Source: Rossellomorea aquimaris (GTDB taxonomy: Bacteria > Bacillota > Bacilli > Bacillales > Bacillaceae_B). From it: 64,000 bases of DNA. Position numbers and translations under genes: made by a program. The number at the start of each line of letters is the position of its first letter. The first letter of the stretch is position 1. The stretch covers positions 744,001-808,000 of the forward strand of contig NZ_JAIVAT010000007.1 of the NCBI RefSeq assembly GCF_020172085.1. The letters run 5' to 3'. Under the pieces are notes generated by a model. The model saw only the letters and a program-made list of their open reading frames with translations, was not told where the DNA came from and ran no database searches. Of the stretch, positions 1-8,047 are shown one piece after another.

Positions 1-1155
1 GGGCATCTCATCAAGAATGTCATTAGAGATGTATCAGAGAATCTCCATGTGGATCTGTCTGATGACTTTTCCTTGTTCCAGGGACTGCTTGCCCATATGG
101 GGCCGTCCATCTTCAGACTTCAGCAAGAAATGGATTTATTCAACCCATTGACGGATGAAATCAAAAAGAAATACCCTGTGCTATTTTTAGCTGTGAAAAA
201 GAGTCTTGAGATGGAATTTAAGGATATTTCATTCCCAGACGATGAAGTGGCCTTCATTGTCCTCCATTTCGGTTCGGCGATGCTGATGAACGAAGAAAAG
301 GTCAGTATTCAAGCCGTGGTCGTCTGTCCGACGGGGATCGGCACATCCAAGATGCTCGCAAGCCGCATCCAGCGTGAACTGACGATGATTAACAAGGTTG
401 AAATCCTGTCCATTAAGGATTTCCAAACGGCGAACTTGGATGACTATGATATCGTCATTTCCACGGTCAGACTCCCATTTACGGAAGTGGACTATATTCT
501 GGTGAGCCCGTTATTGAGCGAGAAGGATATCGGGTTCATTCAAAGTTATCTTCAGAATAATGTAGAAAAGCTGACCAGGAAAAAATATTTGAAGTCCTCC
601 GCACGATCAGGGGAGAAGACCGAAGTCCGGACGCTTCTCCAGGAAATCAAGGAGGTTCATTCCAGCATGGAAGCCATCCTCACCAATTTCCGGGTATACC
701 GGAAGCACTCTGGTGGGAATCATCTTCAAATTCTGAACGAAATGCTGGAAGAGGGTGAACAGAATGACCTTCTTCAAGAGCCTCTAGTCGTCATGCAACA
801 GCTGATGGAAAGGGAGAAGAAGGGTGGCCTTGGGATCCCGAATACGAATATGGGACTCTTTCACTGCCGGGATGACAACGTGAAGAAGCTTATCTTCCAG
901 GTAGCCCATCTGGATGTACCGTGCAAGATCAAAGGGATGGACGGGCAGGAAATGGAGATGAAGAGCCTTCTTCTTATGCTTGCACCTGAAGAATTGAGCA
1001 GGCGGGAACAGGAGATCCTCAGCCTGATCAGTACAAGTTTAATCGAAGATCATATCAGCATGATGATTTATTCGTCCACGAACGAAGCCATCATACGAAA
1101 GAAATTAGAAGATCTCTTTCTGGATTACTTACAAACTAATTTGATAAAGGAATGA
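1..1155 (+). CDS. mtlR: Mannitol operon transcriptional activator MtlR, C-terminal part (5' end outside window)
   Basis: The reading frame is open from base 1, so the gene is cut by the window edge; a GTG at 49 is internal. About 384 residues remain: the end of the second PRD, an EIIB-Gat-like domain with the phosphocysteine loop CPTGIGTS, and an EIIA-Mtl-like domain at the C-terminus. If the protein has the usual length of about 694 residues, the loop Cys falls at position 419 and the His of LFHCR falls at about 598-599. These are the regulatory phosphorylation sites described for Bacillus MtlR, so PTS control looks intact. MtlR activates mannitol uptake and use. Its stop overlaps the mtlD start (ATGA), so the two genes are translationally coupled. 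Confidence 0.93.
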   Translation, partial: GHLIKNVIRDVSENLHVDLSDDFSLFQGLLAHMGPSIFRLQQEMDLFNPLTDEIKKKYPVLFLAVKKSLEMEFKDISFPDDEVAFIVLHFGSAMLMNEEKVSIQAVVVCPTGIGTSKMLASRIQRELTMINKVEILSIKDFQTANLDDYDIVISTVRLPFTEVDYILVSPLLSEKDIGFIQSYLQNNVEKLTRKKYLKSSARSGEKTEVRTLLQEIKEVHSSMEAILTNFRVYRKHSGGNHLQILNEMLEEGEQNDLLQEPLVVMQQLMEREKKGGLGIPNTNMGLFHCRDDNVKKLIFQVAHLDVPCKIKGMDGQEMEMKSLLLMLAPEELSRREQEILSLISTSLIEDHISMMIYSSTNEAIIRKKLEDLFLDYLQTNLIKE

Positions 1156-2300
1156 TGACGTTGAAACAAACCGTACATTTTGGAGCAGGAAACATAGGCA
1201 GAGGGTTTATCGGAGCATTGTTTTCCCAATCAGGTTATCACGTGACCTTTGTGGATATCGCTGAGCAAGTGATCAACAAACTGAATGAAGAAGGGCACTA
1301 CCAAGTGAAGCTTGCGACGGAATCAATGGAAACAGAGACGATCGAGAATGTGTCAGGTCTGAACAACCTTCATCAGGAAGGGGAAGTCATTGACACGATC
1401 GTACAATCTACATTTTTGACAACGGCGATCGGACCGAACATCCTTCCACGAATCGCTCCCCTGATTGCCAAAGGGATTGCTAAACGTGTGGATGCTTCTG
1501 AAGATCCCCTATATGTGATCGCATGTGAGAACCAAATTGGTGCCACTGATATTTTGAAAAAACACATTTTAGAGAATCTTGATGAAGAAACTATCACGAA
1601 GCTTGAAGGAAAGGTATACTTCTTTAATTCAGCCGTCGACCGCATTGTGCCGATGCAGGATCAGGGTTCATTGGATGTCCTTGTTGAGCCTTATTATGAG
1701 TGGGTGGTAGAGACGAAGGAAGACATCCCAAATGTTGAAGGGATGACCATCGTCGAAGACCTTGCTCCGTTCATCGAGCGTAAGCTATTCACGGTGAACA
1801 CAGGGCATGCGGTCATTGCATACCTTGGTTATTTAGAAGGGAAGTCAACCATCGATCAGACCTTGGCGGATGACAGCATCGCCGAACAGGTCAAGGAGAC
1901 ATTGAAAGAGACTGGAGCTTATCTTGTTAAACAATACGGGCTGGATGAAAAAGAGCATCTTGCCTATATTGGGAAAAACATCGAACGCTTCAAAAATGCG
2001 TACCTGAACGACGATGTTACCCGTGTCGGCCGAGCACCGATTAGGAAACTAGGCCCCGACGACCGTCTGATTCGCCCGACGACAGAAGCTCAGAAAGCGG
2101 GACTTTCTTATTCCTATCTCGCCAAAGCGATTGCCGCAGCATTATTGTTTGACAATCCGGAAGATGAGCAGGCAATGGAAATCCAGGGCATGATCAAGGA
2201 ACACGGACCTGCATACGTGTTGAAAGAAGTGAGCGGACTGGATGTGGATAGTGCAATCGTGAAAGAAGTATTGGTTCAGTATGAAGGATTGAAGAAATAA
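1152..2300 (+). CDS. mtlD: Mannitol-1-phosphate 5-dehydrogenase
   Basis: Cytosolic NAD-dependent enzyme that oxidises mannitol-1-phosphate, the product of PTS uptake, to fructose-6-phosphate. The 382 residues are full length for the family. The N-terminus carries the Rossmann loop HFGAGNIGRGFIG, and the family segment VNTGHAVIAYLGY lies near residue 220. The start ATG overlaps the mtlR stop; a second ATG at 1155 is possible and would give nearly the same protein. The mannitol EII genes are not in view and probably lie upstream of the window. A terminator follows at once. Confidence 0.95.
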   Translation: MMTLKQTVHFGAGNIGRGFIGALFSQSGYHVTFVDIAEQVINKLNEEGHYQVKLATESMETETIENVSGLNNLHQEGEVIDTIVQSTFLTTAIGPNILPRIAPLIAKGIAKRVDASEDPLYVIACENQIGATDILKKHILENLDEETITKLEGKVYFFNSAVDRIVPMQDQGSLDVLVEPYYEWVVETKEDIPNVEGMTIVEDLAPFIERKLFTVNTGHAVIAYLGYLEGKSTIDQTLADDSIAEQVKETLKETGAYLVKQYGLDEKEHLAYIGKNIERFKNAYLNDDVTRVGRAPIRKLGPDDRLIRPTTEAQKAGLSYSYLAKAIAAALLFDNPEDEQAMEIQGMIKEHGPAYVLKEVSGLDVDSAIVKEVLVQYEGLKK

Positions 2301-2311
2301 AGTTGAAGGGC

Positions 2312-2341
2312 TGCCGAATGGGATTCGGCGGTCTTTTTTTA
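2312..2341 (+). terminator. Rho-independent terminator of mtlD
   Basis: Stem GCCGAA/TTCGGC with a four-base loop, followed by a short spacer and a run of eight T. Confidence 0.85.
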
Positions 2342-2354
2342 TGGAGTGGGGTGT

Positions 2355-2446
2355 GTTGCATAAATGGGGTGAATCGACGCATAAAGTTAAAAAGTGACGC
2401 ATATAACCGAAAACTGACGCATATACGCTGAAACCGACGCATAAAA
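2355..2446. repeat. Array of five imperfect units, exact 20 bp period (TGCGTC family)
   Basis: The word GCATA occurs at 2358, 2378, 2398, 2418 and 2438, exactly 20 bases apart. Four of the five are in the longer form GACGCATA, with about 12 variable AT-rich bases between. Read on the minus strand the core is TATGCGTC(A/G), the same word as in the array at 5221-5336. It lies just downstream of the mtlD terminator. No gene is visible between 2342 and 2749 apart from this array. Confidence 0.85.
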
Positions 2447-2749
2447 CTCATACGTGTCCTTTCTGTGACGCCCCTGAACCCACGCCAATCCTACAATTCT
2501 ATTAGGGCTCGTCATTTCCCTTATTTTTCATCAGTAAAAAGAAAAAAATAAAGATAGAATTCCCCTCAATCCGGGTGTAAAATATATAAAAATACACTCT
2601 CATATTTTGACATGCAGGAGGAAACAGCCAAATCAAATATACAGTTATGCTATTGTTGCTATCGTTTTTCTAGATTGGAAGAAACAAAGGAAGCTTCCAC
2701 TAATATAAAAATTCTGAATGTTAAAAATTCGATAAGAGGTTGATGAAAG

Positions 2750-3403
2750 TTGGCAATGGATACTACTGATGTAGCTGTAAAAGAACAAACGATTTTTCAC
2801 CATACGGGGAATAAGATCAAGACGGAAGACAGGGATATTCAGATCATCGCGAAGATGGATGAACCGCTGATTATCGTACTTGGAAACGTGCTTAGCCATG
2901 AAGAATGTGATGAACTCATTCAATTGTCAAAGGATCGGGTCGAGCGCTCGAAAATTGGGAATACGCGTACTGTCGATGGACTGAGAACGAGCAGTTCTGT
3001 CTTTCTGGAAGAGAGTCATGATGTCGTGACACGAATTGAAAAGCGTGTTTCTCAAATCATGAATATCCCCGTTGAACACGGGGAAGGTTTGCAAATCCTG
3101 AACTATAAGCCGGGGCAGGAATACAAGGCTCATTTCGATTTCTTTTCTGTATCAGCTAGACCGGTTAAAAACCCGAGAATTAGTACTCTCGTCATGTACC
3201 TGAACGACGTCGAGGAAGGCGGCGAAACGTACTTCCCGAAGCTGGGTCTTTCCGTCTCACCTCAAAAAGGGATGGCCGTTTACTTTGAATACTTCTATGA
3301 TAATCAGGAGTTGAACGACTTGACGCTTCATGGTGGTGCACCGGTTGTCATCGGGGATAAATGGGCTGCGACTCAGTGGATGAGAAGGCAGGTATTTAAA
3401 TAA
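2750..3403 (+). CDS. Prolyl 4-hydroxylase-like 2-oxoglutarate/Fe(II) dioxygenase
   Basis: 217 residues, close to the 216 of the Bacillus anthracis prolyl-4-hydroxylase. The C-terminal half is a double-stranded beta-helix. The Fe ligands are visible as His128 and Asp130 (AHFDFF) and His194 (LTLHGG), and Lys204 (GDKW) is placed to bind 2-oxoglutarate. Enzymes of this type hydroxylate prolines in collagen-like or other peptides; the substrate here cannot be read from the sequence. No signal peptide, so cytosolic. The TTG at 2750 has AAGAGG ten bases upstream; ATG at 2756 is an alternative. The gene stands alone. Confidence 0.88.
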   Translation: MAMDTTDVAVKEQTIFHHTGNKIKTEDRDIQIIAKMDEPLIIVLGNVLSHEECDELIQLSKDRVERSKIGNTRTVDGLRTSSSVFLEESHDVVTRIEKRVSQIMNIPVEHGEGLQILNYKPGQEYKAHFDFFSVSARPVKNPRISTLVMYLNDVEEGGETYFPKLGLSVSPQKGMAVYFEYFYDNQELNDLTLHGGAPVVIGDKWAATQWMRRQVFK

Positions 3404-3407
3404 ATGG

Positions 3408-3446
3408 AAAGGAGGAGTATCCCGGGGTGGGATGCTCCTCCTTTTT
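3408..3446. terminator. Terminator between convergent genes
   Basis: Stem GGAGGAGTATCCC/GGGATGCTCCTCC followed by TTTTT on the plus strand. It overlaps the stop codon of the minus-strand transporter gene. Confidence 0.85.
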
Positions 3447-4428
3447 AACTTGCCGACTTTATCGGCTTCATACTTCCGGCATTCATTCGTTTCACATTAA
3501 TCGTATGAAAGATCATACCGGTGATAATCAAGAGGATGCCGATCAGAGCAGATCCTGCTGGAAATGGAACAGAGAGGATCGAAGCTTCTCCCATGATGAC
3601 GAAAAGAATTTGGGTCGATTGGGTTGCTTCTACTGCCGCAAGCTTGCCGGGATGGTTTCTCGCCATATTCGTTGCGAGGAAAAAGAGGGAGGTTGCAATC
3701 ACGCCGGAACAGATGGCGACGATAAACGTTTGTGCCACTTGAGACGAACTGGGTGTCCCCGTTTTGAAAAGGGCAAAGCATCCGAGAATCAACCAAAATG
3801 GGGTCGTGGCGATCGTCATTCCCAATATCCGTTGAAACGTATCCAGCCTGCCTCCGCAAACCTCCATCATTTTACGGTTCCCAAGCGGGTATGCGAAGGC
3901 TGCGACAATCACAGGTACAACCCCCATAAGAACTTCTGAAAAGGACGAGTCCCCTGCATTCTGCACTTGGATGAACAACACACCGACTAAAATGATGGAA
4001 GAGATGGCGAGAGCTTTTTTTTGAATGGTATGCCTGCGTCTGGCTGGCTCCGCTGTGTAAAATAAGGGAGCAAGCAAAATCCCCGCCACGATGGTAAATT
4101 GCCACGTACCCGCAACAAGCCATCCTGGTCCGTAAGCAGCCGCATAGGTAAGGGGACCATAAAAGAGAACAAATCCAACAAAACTCCAGGTCAGCCATTC
4201 GAATGGCTTTTTCTTCATTTCAATCCATACTTGATTTATATTCTTCCTAAAACCTACAATAAGGAAAAGGAAGGGGAGCATGAACAGGAATCTCAGTGAT
4301 GAACTCCACATCCAGCTTCCTCCGGTTAGTTCCATGGAATGGTTCAGGATAAAGGTGACAGCAAAAAACATCGATGAGATGATACCGAGGGTCAGTTCCT
4401 TGATGATGAACACTCCTTTTTGGTACAT
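3445..4428 (-). CDS. DMT-superfamily (EmrE-type) membrane transporter
   Basis: 327 hydrophobic residues with about ten predicted membrane segments, typical of the drug/metabolite transporter superfamily. The substrate is unknown. The annotated ATG at 4426-4428 has no Shine-Dalgarno sequence, but a TATAGT -10-like element lies just upstream on the minus strand, so a leaderless message is possible. A good AAAAGGAG sits inside codons 3-5 and would serve an ATC codon at 4402-4404, a very rare start. The gene is divergent from an XRE-cupin regulator, a common arrangement for a regulator and its target exporter. Confidence 0.8.
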   Translation of the reverse strand: MYQKGVFIIKELTLGIISSMFFAVTFILNHSMELTGGSWMWSSSLRFLFMLPFLFLIVGFRKNINQVWIEMKKKPFEWLTWSFVGFVLFYGPLTYAAAYGPGWLVAGTWQFTIVAGILLAPLFYTAEPARRRHTIQKKALAISSIILVGVLFIQVQNAGDSSFSEVLMGVVPVIVAAFAYPLGNRKMMEVCGGRLDTFQRILGMTIATTPFWLILGCFALFKTGTPSSSQVAQTFIVAICSGVIATSLFFLATNMARNHPGKLAAVEATQSTQILFVIMGEASILSVPFPAGSALIGILLIITGMIFHTINVKRMNAGSMKPIKSAS

Positions 4429-4496
4429 ATACTATAGTTAACTTGTTATATATTATAATATACTTTAATTCGTTTCTAATAGAAAGAGGTAGAAAT
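4429..4496. promoter_or_regulatory. Divergent control region between DMT transporter and XRE regulator
   Basis: Very AT-rich 68 bp segment with the palindromic word AGTTAACT near 4434 and a TATAATATA run near 4455. It must hold both promoters and probably the operator of the XRE regulator. No full -35/-10 pair stands out. Confidence 0.4.
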
Positions 4497-5087
4497 ATGA
4501 ACAATGACGGTTTAACGTGGCAGGACCCTGAAAAATTAGCACAGCATGTAGGGGCGACACTAAGGAATATACGCAAAGATCGCGGTCTTCATTTACAGGA
4601 TCTGGCTGAGATCACTGGTGTCAGCACCTTGACGCTGGGGAAAATCGAAAGGGGAGAGGCAAATCCCTCATTGACGATCATCTGGAAAATCGCAAACGGA
4701 CTTTCCATCCCCATCTCTGCCCTTCTTGTGGAAAAACAAGAAATTCAAATCTCAAGGAAAAATGAAGGAAGTAAAGTAATCAGTGCCAATGACTCTTTGA
4801 CCCTTGAACCCATGTTCACTTCATCGGGATACGGTTCATTGGAAACGCATCGAGCATTCCTGAAACCGGAAAGCGAATACTGTGCCGATGCACACCAGCC
4901 AGGCGTGATTGAATTTGTCACTGTCATGGAAGGAAGTGTATGTGTGAAGGTGGAGGATGAAGTATTCGAGCTTGGTCAGTATGATTCGATCAAGTTTCAT
5001 GGTGATAAAGAACACAGATATATCAATAATGATGCAACAGAAGCGGTGCTCCATTTCGTGATGATTTATACAGGACGGACCGATTGA
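4497..5087 (+). CDS. XRE-family regulator with C-terminal cupin domain
   Basis: 196 residues. The N-terminal helix-turn-helix (about residues 15-70, LQDLAEITGVSTLTLGKIER) is followed by a linker and a small cupin domain (about 110-190) that in this family senses a small ligand. The ATG at 4497 is chosen because AAGAGGT lies eight bases upstream; an in-frame ATG at 4443 has no ribosome site. It most likely controls the divergent DMT transporter and itself. Confidence 0.88.
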   Translation: MNNDGLTWQDPEKLAQHVGATLRNIRKDRGLHLQDLAEITGVSTLTLGKIERGEANPSLTIIWKIANGLSIPISALLVEKQEIQISRKNEGSKVISANDSLTLEPMFTSSGYGSLETHRAFLKPESEYCADAHQPGVIEFVTVMEGSVCVKVEDEVFELGQYDSIKFHGDKEHRYINNDATEAVLHFVMIYTGRTD

Positions 5088-5118
5088 AGCTTATCGATGG
5101 GGATAAGCTTCTTTTTTT
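5086..5118 (+). terminator. Terminator of the XRE regulator gene
   Basis: Perfect 10 bp stem GAAGCTTATC/GATAAGCTTC followed by seven T. Confidence 0.9.
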
Positions 5119-5220
5119 AAGGAGAATGGTCTTTGCTGAAGAGGATTTATGATTCGTCGTTGGGTTATGAGCTCTTTTGTAGACTGTGGTGACTGAACTT
5201 CATCCCCATTTCTTGTTTCA

Positions 5221-5336
5221 TTGCGTCATTTTTGGTGATGATTGCGTCATTTTCGGAATAATTGCGTCGTTTCCATCGGTGATTGCGTCATTTTCACGAT
5301 AATTGCGTCACTTTCCCCCCTAATTGCGTCATTTTG
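5221..5336. repeat. Array of six imperfect units, 20-21 bp period (TGCGTC family)
   Basis: TTGCGTC begins at 5221, 5242, 5262, 5283, 5303 and 5324, so spacings alternate 21/20. Most units continue as ATTTTC, with degenerate spacers. The core is the reverse complement of the core in the 2355-2446 array. The segment 5119-5381 holds no gene; the ECF-type promoter follows it. Confidence 0.88.
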
Positions 5337-5381
5337 AAATTTATGTAAATTCAAAACGATCTCATCCCCATAAAAATCCCT

Positions 5382-5406
5382 TGAAACTTTTCCCAGCCCA
5401 CCCGAC
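5382..5406 (+). promoter_or_regulatory. ECF-type promoter (TGAAAC - 15 bp - CGAC), probably autoregulatory
   Basis: TGAAAC at 5382-5387 and CGAC at 5403-5406, the signature elements of Bacillus ECF sigma promoters (TGAAAC, about 16 bp, CGT/CGA). It lies 27 bp upstream of an ECF sigma gene, so autoregulation is inferred. Confidence 0.6.
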
Positions 5407-5432
5407 TCTAATGATTGACAGGAGGTTAACCA

Positions 5433-5969
5433 ATGGATGTAAAACTCGTAAAAAAAGCCATCAAAGGGAATGAGCAAGCATTCGAAAAGCTGATCCAATC
5501 AGAGAGCGAGAAGCTTTACCGGACGGCATTCCTGTATGTAAGAAATAAAGAAGATGCACTCGACGTGGTGCAGGAGACGGTGTGTAAAGCATTCACTTCC
5601 ATATTCCGATTGAAAAATCCGGAGTACTTCAGCACCTGGCTCGTCAAGATACTGATTCATACGGCGTATGGATTCCTGAAGAAACAAAATCGGATCGTCC
5701 TCACAGGTGATGAATTTTTCGATAACGCAATCGTTTCAGAAGAGCCGGACATAGAAAGCAGGATGGATCTAATCACGGCACTGGCATCCTTGAACAAACA
5801 TTACCAAACAGTCATTATCTTATTCTATTTTCAGGGACAGTCCATCAAGGCTATTTCCGAAACGATGGATACACCTGAGGGAACGGTGAAAACGTACCTC
5901 CACAGGGGGAAGTTGGAGTTAAGAAAGCTGCTGGAAGGAGTGAATCGGTATGGACAGAAAATGGTTTGA
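5433..5969 (+). CDS. ECF-family RNA polymerase sigma factor
   Basis: 178 residues with region 2 (about 10-80: LYRTAFLYVRNKEDALDVVQE) and region 4 (about 120-170, ending AISETMDTPEGTVKTYLHRG). The start ATG follows AGGAGGTTAACCA. The 3' end overlaps the next gene by 20 bp, the usual arrangement of an ECF factor with its membrane anti-sigma. Which B. subtilis ECF factor it matches cannot be settled here. Confidence 0.92.
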   Translation: MDVKLVKKAIKGNEQAFEKLIQSESEKLYRTAFLYVRNKEDALDVVQETVCKAFTSIFRLKNPEYFSTWLVKILIHTAYGFLKKQNRIVLTGDEFFDNAIVSEEPDIESRMDLITALASLNKHYQTVIILFYFQGQSIKAISETMDTPEGTVKTYLHRGKLELRKLLEGVNRYGQKMV

Positions 5970-7350
5970 AGAAGAAATGGAAAAGATCGAGGTACCAAAA
6001 GAAGAGGTTTTTCAATCGATTTCAGCAGGAATGCACAAAGGTAGGAAGCAAAAGGCCAAAAGAAAAACAATTAAGGTAAGTGCTGCCTTCACCGCCGCTG
6101 TTGCCTCCATGGTTCTCGCCTCAGGGTTTCTCTTTGCCCCTGTGAATAATGCGTTGGCCAAGCTTCCGGTACTTGGAGTAATATATGAAAAAGTCGGTTC
6201 ATCTGTGGGTAAAGAACTCTATACGAGTGATAAAGTCACCGAGGTCAACCAGGCCGCCACGTCCAATGGTGTAGATATCACGATCACAAGCACGTATTAC
6301 GATGGTAATGTTATCGGGGTCACGTTCAAGGCGAAAGGTGATGATTTATCTATCGAACATATGGACGAAGGAAACCGTCCGGTGAGCGGTTACCGCTATC
6401 ACCTCTTCGATGGAACGGAAGAGAATCAATGGGGAACAGGTGGATCTGGTCTAGAAAAAGACGGAGATGAATTCATAGGTTCCATCGAATTTTATCAGGA
6501 TGGCAAAGACCTTCCGGAAGACTTCACACTTCCCTTAACGTTCACCCATATGGCGGATGTAAACGGCACATGGTCCTTTGATTTACCCGTGAAAAGGATT
6601 CCTTCTGAAACGATCCTAACAAGTGCAAGGACACAATCACCTGATGGAGAATATGAATTACAAATGACCTCCATCACGAAAGGAAAAGCGACGACGACAC
6701 TAGAGTATACGTATACGGTCGACTCCTGGAAGGATACGGTGGAACTGGATGTGACTGATAACTTGGGGAACGCTCTGCCAAAGTTCCATGCAGAGGTGCT
6801 GGAAACGAAAGAGATCGATGGAAAAATACAAAAGACGGTTCGGGAGCTATTCCCTGGTAAACTCAGCGATAAGGCACGTTCGCTGAAAATTGAGGCAGAC
6901 ATGCAGCAGGTGGACGAAGATGCCATTACTTCATTGAACACCAAGCTACCATTCGAAATGAAAAGTTCTCGTTTCGGATATGGGATCACAGTACAAAATA
7001 TCCAAAGCGAAAAAGGAAAAATGACAGTGGATTTTATCATTGATGACCTCCAAAAAGGTCAATTCCGAGATGACATTTTAGAGAATTTCGCTGAATTCGT
7101 TCAGCTGATTCCATCAAAGGAAATAAAACGGGATGATAAAAATGATCTGGATTATAATAACATGCTGGAGTACATGATCCGAAGTGCTGAAACGAAATCT
7201 GTGAATCAAGATACCTTCCATTTTCAGTCCACTTTCGAATTACCCCGGGGTGCAAGACTTAAAGACTACTCTCTCATCGCCCCATTCGAGAATTTAAGTC
7301 GAAATGATAAACCGATTGAAATGAAGCCCTTAAAAATTGAATTGAAGTAA
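5950..7350 (+). CDS. DUF4179-type membrane protein, likely anti-sigma factor
   Basis: 466 residues: a charged N-terminus of about 36 residues that would face the cytoplasm, one membrane segment (about 40-58), then a large extracytoplasmic part beginning with the DUF4179-like stretch LPVLGVIYEKVGS. Coupling to the upstream sigma gene and the one-pass topology support a role as anti-sigma factor that holds the sigma at the membrane until an envelope signal arrives. No enzymatic motif is visible. The signal is unknown. Confidence 0.82.
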   Translation: MDRKWFEEEMEKIEVPKEEVFQSISAGMHKGRKQKAKRKTIKVSAAFTAAVASMVLASGFLFAPVNNALAKLPVLGVIYEKVGSSVGKELYTSDKVTEVNQAATSNGVDITITSTYYDGNVIGVTFKAKGDDLSIEHMDEGNRPVSGYRYHLFDGTEENQWGTGGSGLEKDGDEFIGSIEFYQDGKDLPEDFTLPLTFTHMADVNGTWSFDLPVKRIPSETILTSARTQSPDGEYELQMTSITKGKATTTLEYTYTVDSWKDTVELDVTDNLGNALPKFHAEVLETKEIDGKIQKTVRELFPGKLSDKARSLKIEADMQQVDEDAITSLNTKLPFEMKSSRFGYGITVQNIQSEKGKMTVDFIIDDLQKGQFRDDILENFAEFVQLIPSKEIKRDDKNDLDYNNMLEYMIRSAETKSVNQDTFHFQSTFELPRGARLKDYSLIAPFENLSRNDKPIEMKPLKIELK

Positions 7351-7354
7351 ACAG

Positions 7355-7687
7355 AGAGGCTGGGACAAAAAGGTTTCAGCTATAGAAAAATCAGAACGAG
7401 TGATTTGATGAAAATATAAATCGTTCGAATTATTAATTTTTAGCGCTAAAGCTTAACCCATGTATATTGTAGGTTCTAGCTGTTGATTGGAGTGCAAGAC
7501 GAAGACTCCTGCGGGAAAAGCGGAATAGGTGAGACCCCGCAGGAGCGGCAGCGACGAGGAGGCTGGCCTTCCGCCCGAGGAAAGCGAAGTCTTGCACGGA
7601 AATCAACAGCGGTGTAACAGGTGTTCTGAAAATATATAAGCATTGTTGGAATTTAGAGTGTATGGATTTAGTTATGTCCCAGCTTCT
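7355..7687. repeat. MITE-like interspersed repeat, copy 1 (333 bp)
   Basis: Bounded by 13 bp inverted repeats AGAGGCTGGGACA and TGTCCCAGCTTCT (one mismatch). The centre (7479-7610) can fold into a long hairpin whose 22-base arms start GCTGTTGATTGGAG and end CGGAAATCAACAGC, with GACTCCTGCGGGAAAAGCG and CCCGCAGGAG inside. A shorter copy lies at 39178-39472. No transposase and no clear target duplication is seen. From memory this family is widespread between Bacillaceae genes. Confidence 0.85.
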
Positions 7688-7701
7688 TCTGCTAAAACCA
7701 A

Positions 7702-7731
7702 TTGACAACCATTTCAAGAGAATGGTATAGT
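7702..7731 (+). promoter_or_regulatory. SigA-type promoter of the lysA leader
   Basis: TTGACA (7702-7707), an 18 bp spacer, and TATAGT (7726-7731), placed directly before the lysine riboswitch. Confidence 0.75.
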
Positions 7732-7744
7732 TATGCCAATCAAA

Positions 7745-7945
7745 TAAACAGTCACTCTCTGATAATAGAGGCGCGAGTATGAAGAGTACCTTCTTTGAGA
7801 ATAATGGATTCTGGGATAAGTAGGGAAAGGCAGATCGCCGAAGCAGAAAATAGCCAATTCTATTTTTTGTTGGGCCAGCATTGAAGAAATGTTGGACTGT
7901 CACAATGCAAAGGTTGTGGAGCACTATTGAAGAGATGTTAATACA
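7745..7945 (+). ncRNA. Lysine riboswitch (L-box)
   Basis: The leader contains the conserved L-box segments in order: ATAGAGGCGCGAGT, AAGAGTA, GGATTCTGGGATAAG, AAAGGCAGATCGCCGAAGC, TTGGGCCAGCATTGAA, TTGGACTGTCA and GGAGCACTAT. They match the B. subtilis lysC leader closely. The 5' and 3' ends can pair as P1. It is followed by an intrinsic terminator and lysA, so bound lysine is expected to cause premature termination. Confidence 0.95.
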
Positions 7946-7980
7946 GAGTCTTCATCATGTTTCCGTTAACTTTGATGAAT

Positions 7981-8014
7981 AACCGTATGAGCATCTGCTT
8001 CATACGGTTTTTTT
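7981..8014 (+). terminator. Riboswitch-controlled terminator of lysA
   Basis: Stem AACCGTATGA/TTCATACGGTT with an 8-base loop and a run of seven T, ending 34 bp before the lysA start: the expression platform of the L-box. Confidence 0.9.
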
Positions 8015-8047
8015 GTGTTTTTTAGAGAGTCAAAAGGAGTTAGGGAT

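Noticed and set aside
2194-2451. Minus-strand ORFs across the end of mtlD and the 20 bp array
   Set aside because: They arise from the repeated array and the antisense of mtlD; no ribosome site and no family resemblance.
6495-7040. 181-codon minus-strand ORF inside the DUF4179 gene
   Set aside because: Antisense to a well-supported gene; Ser-rich low-complexity translation typical of shadow frames.
7433-7924. Minus-strand ORF of 163 codons over the MITE-like element and L-box
   Set aside because: Explained by the repeat and the structured riboswitch; no start signal.
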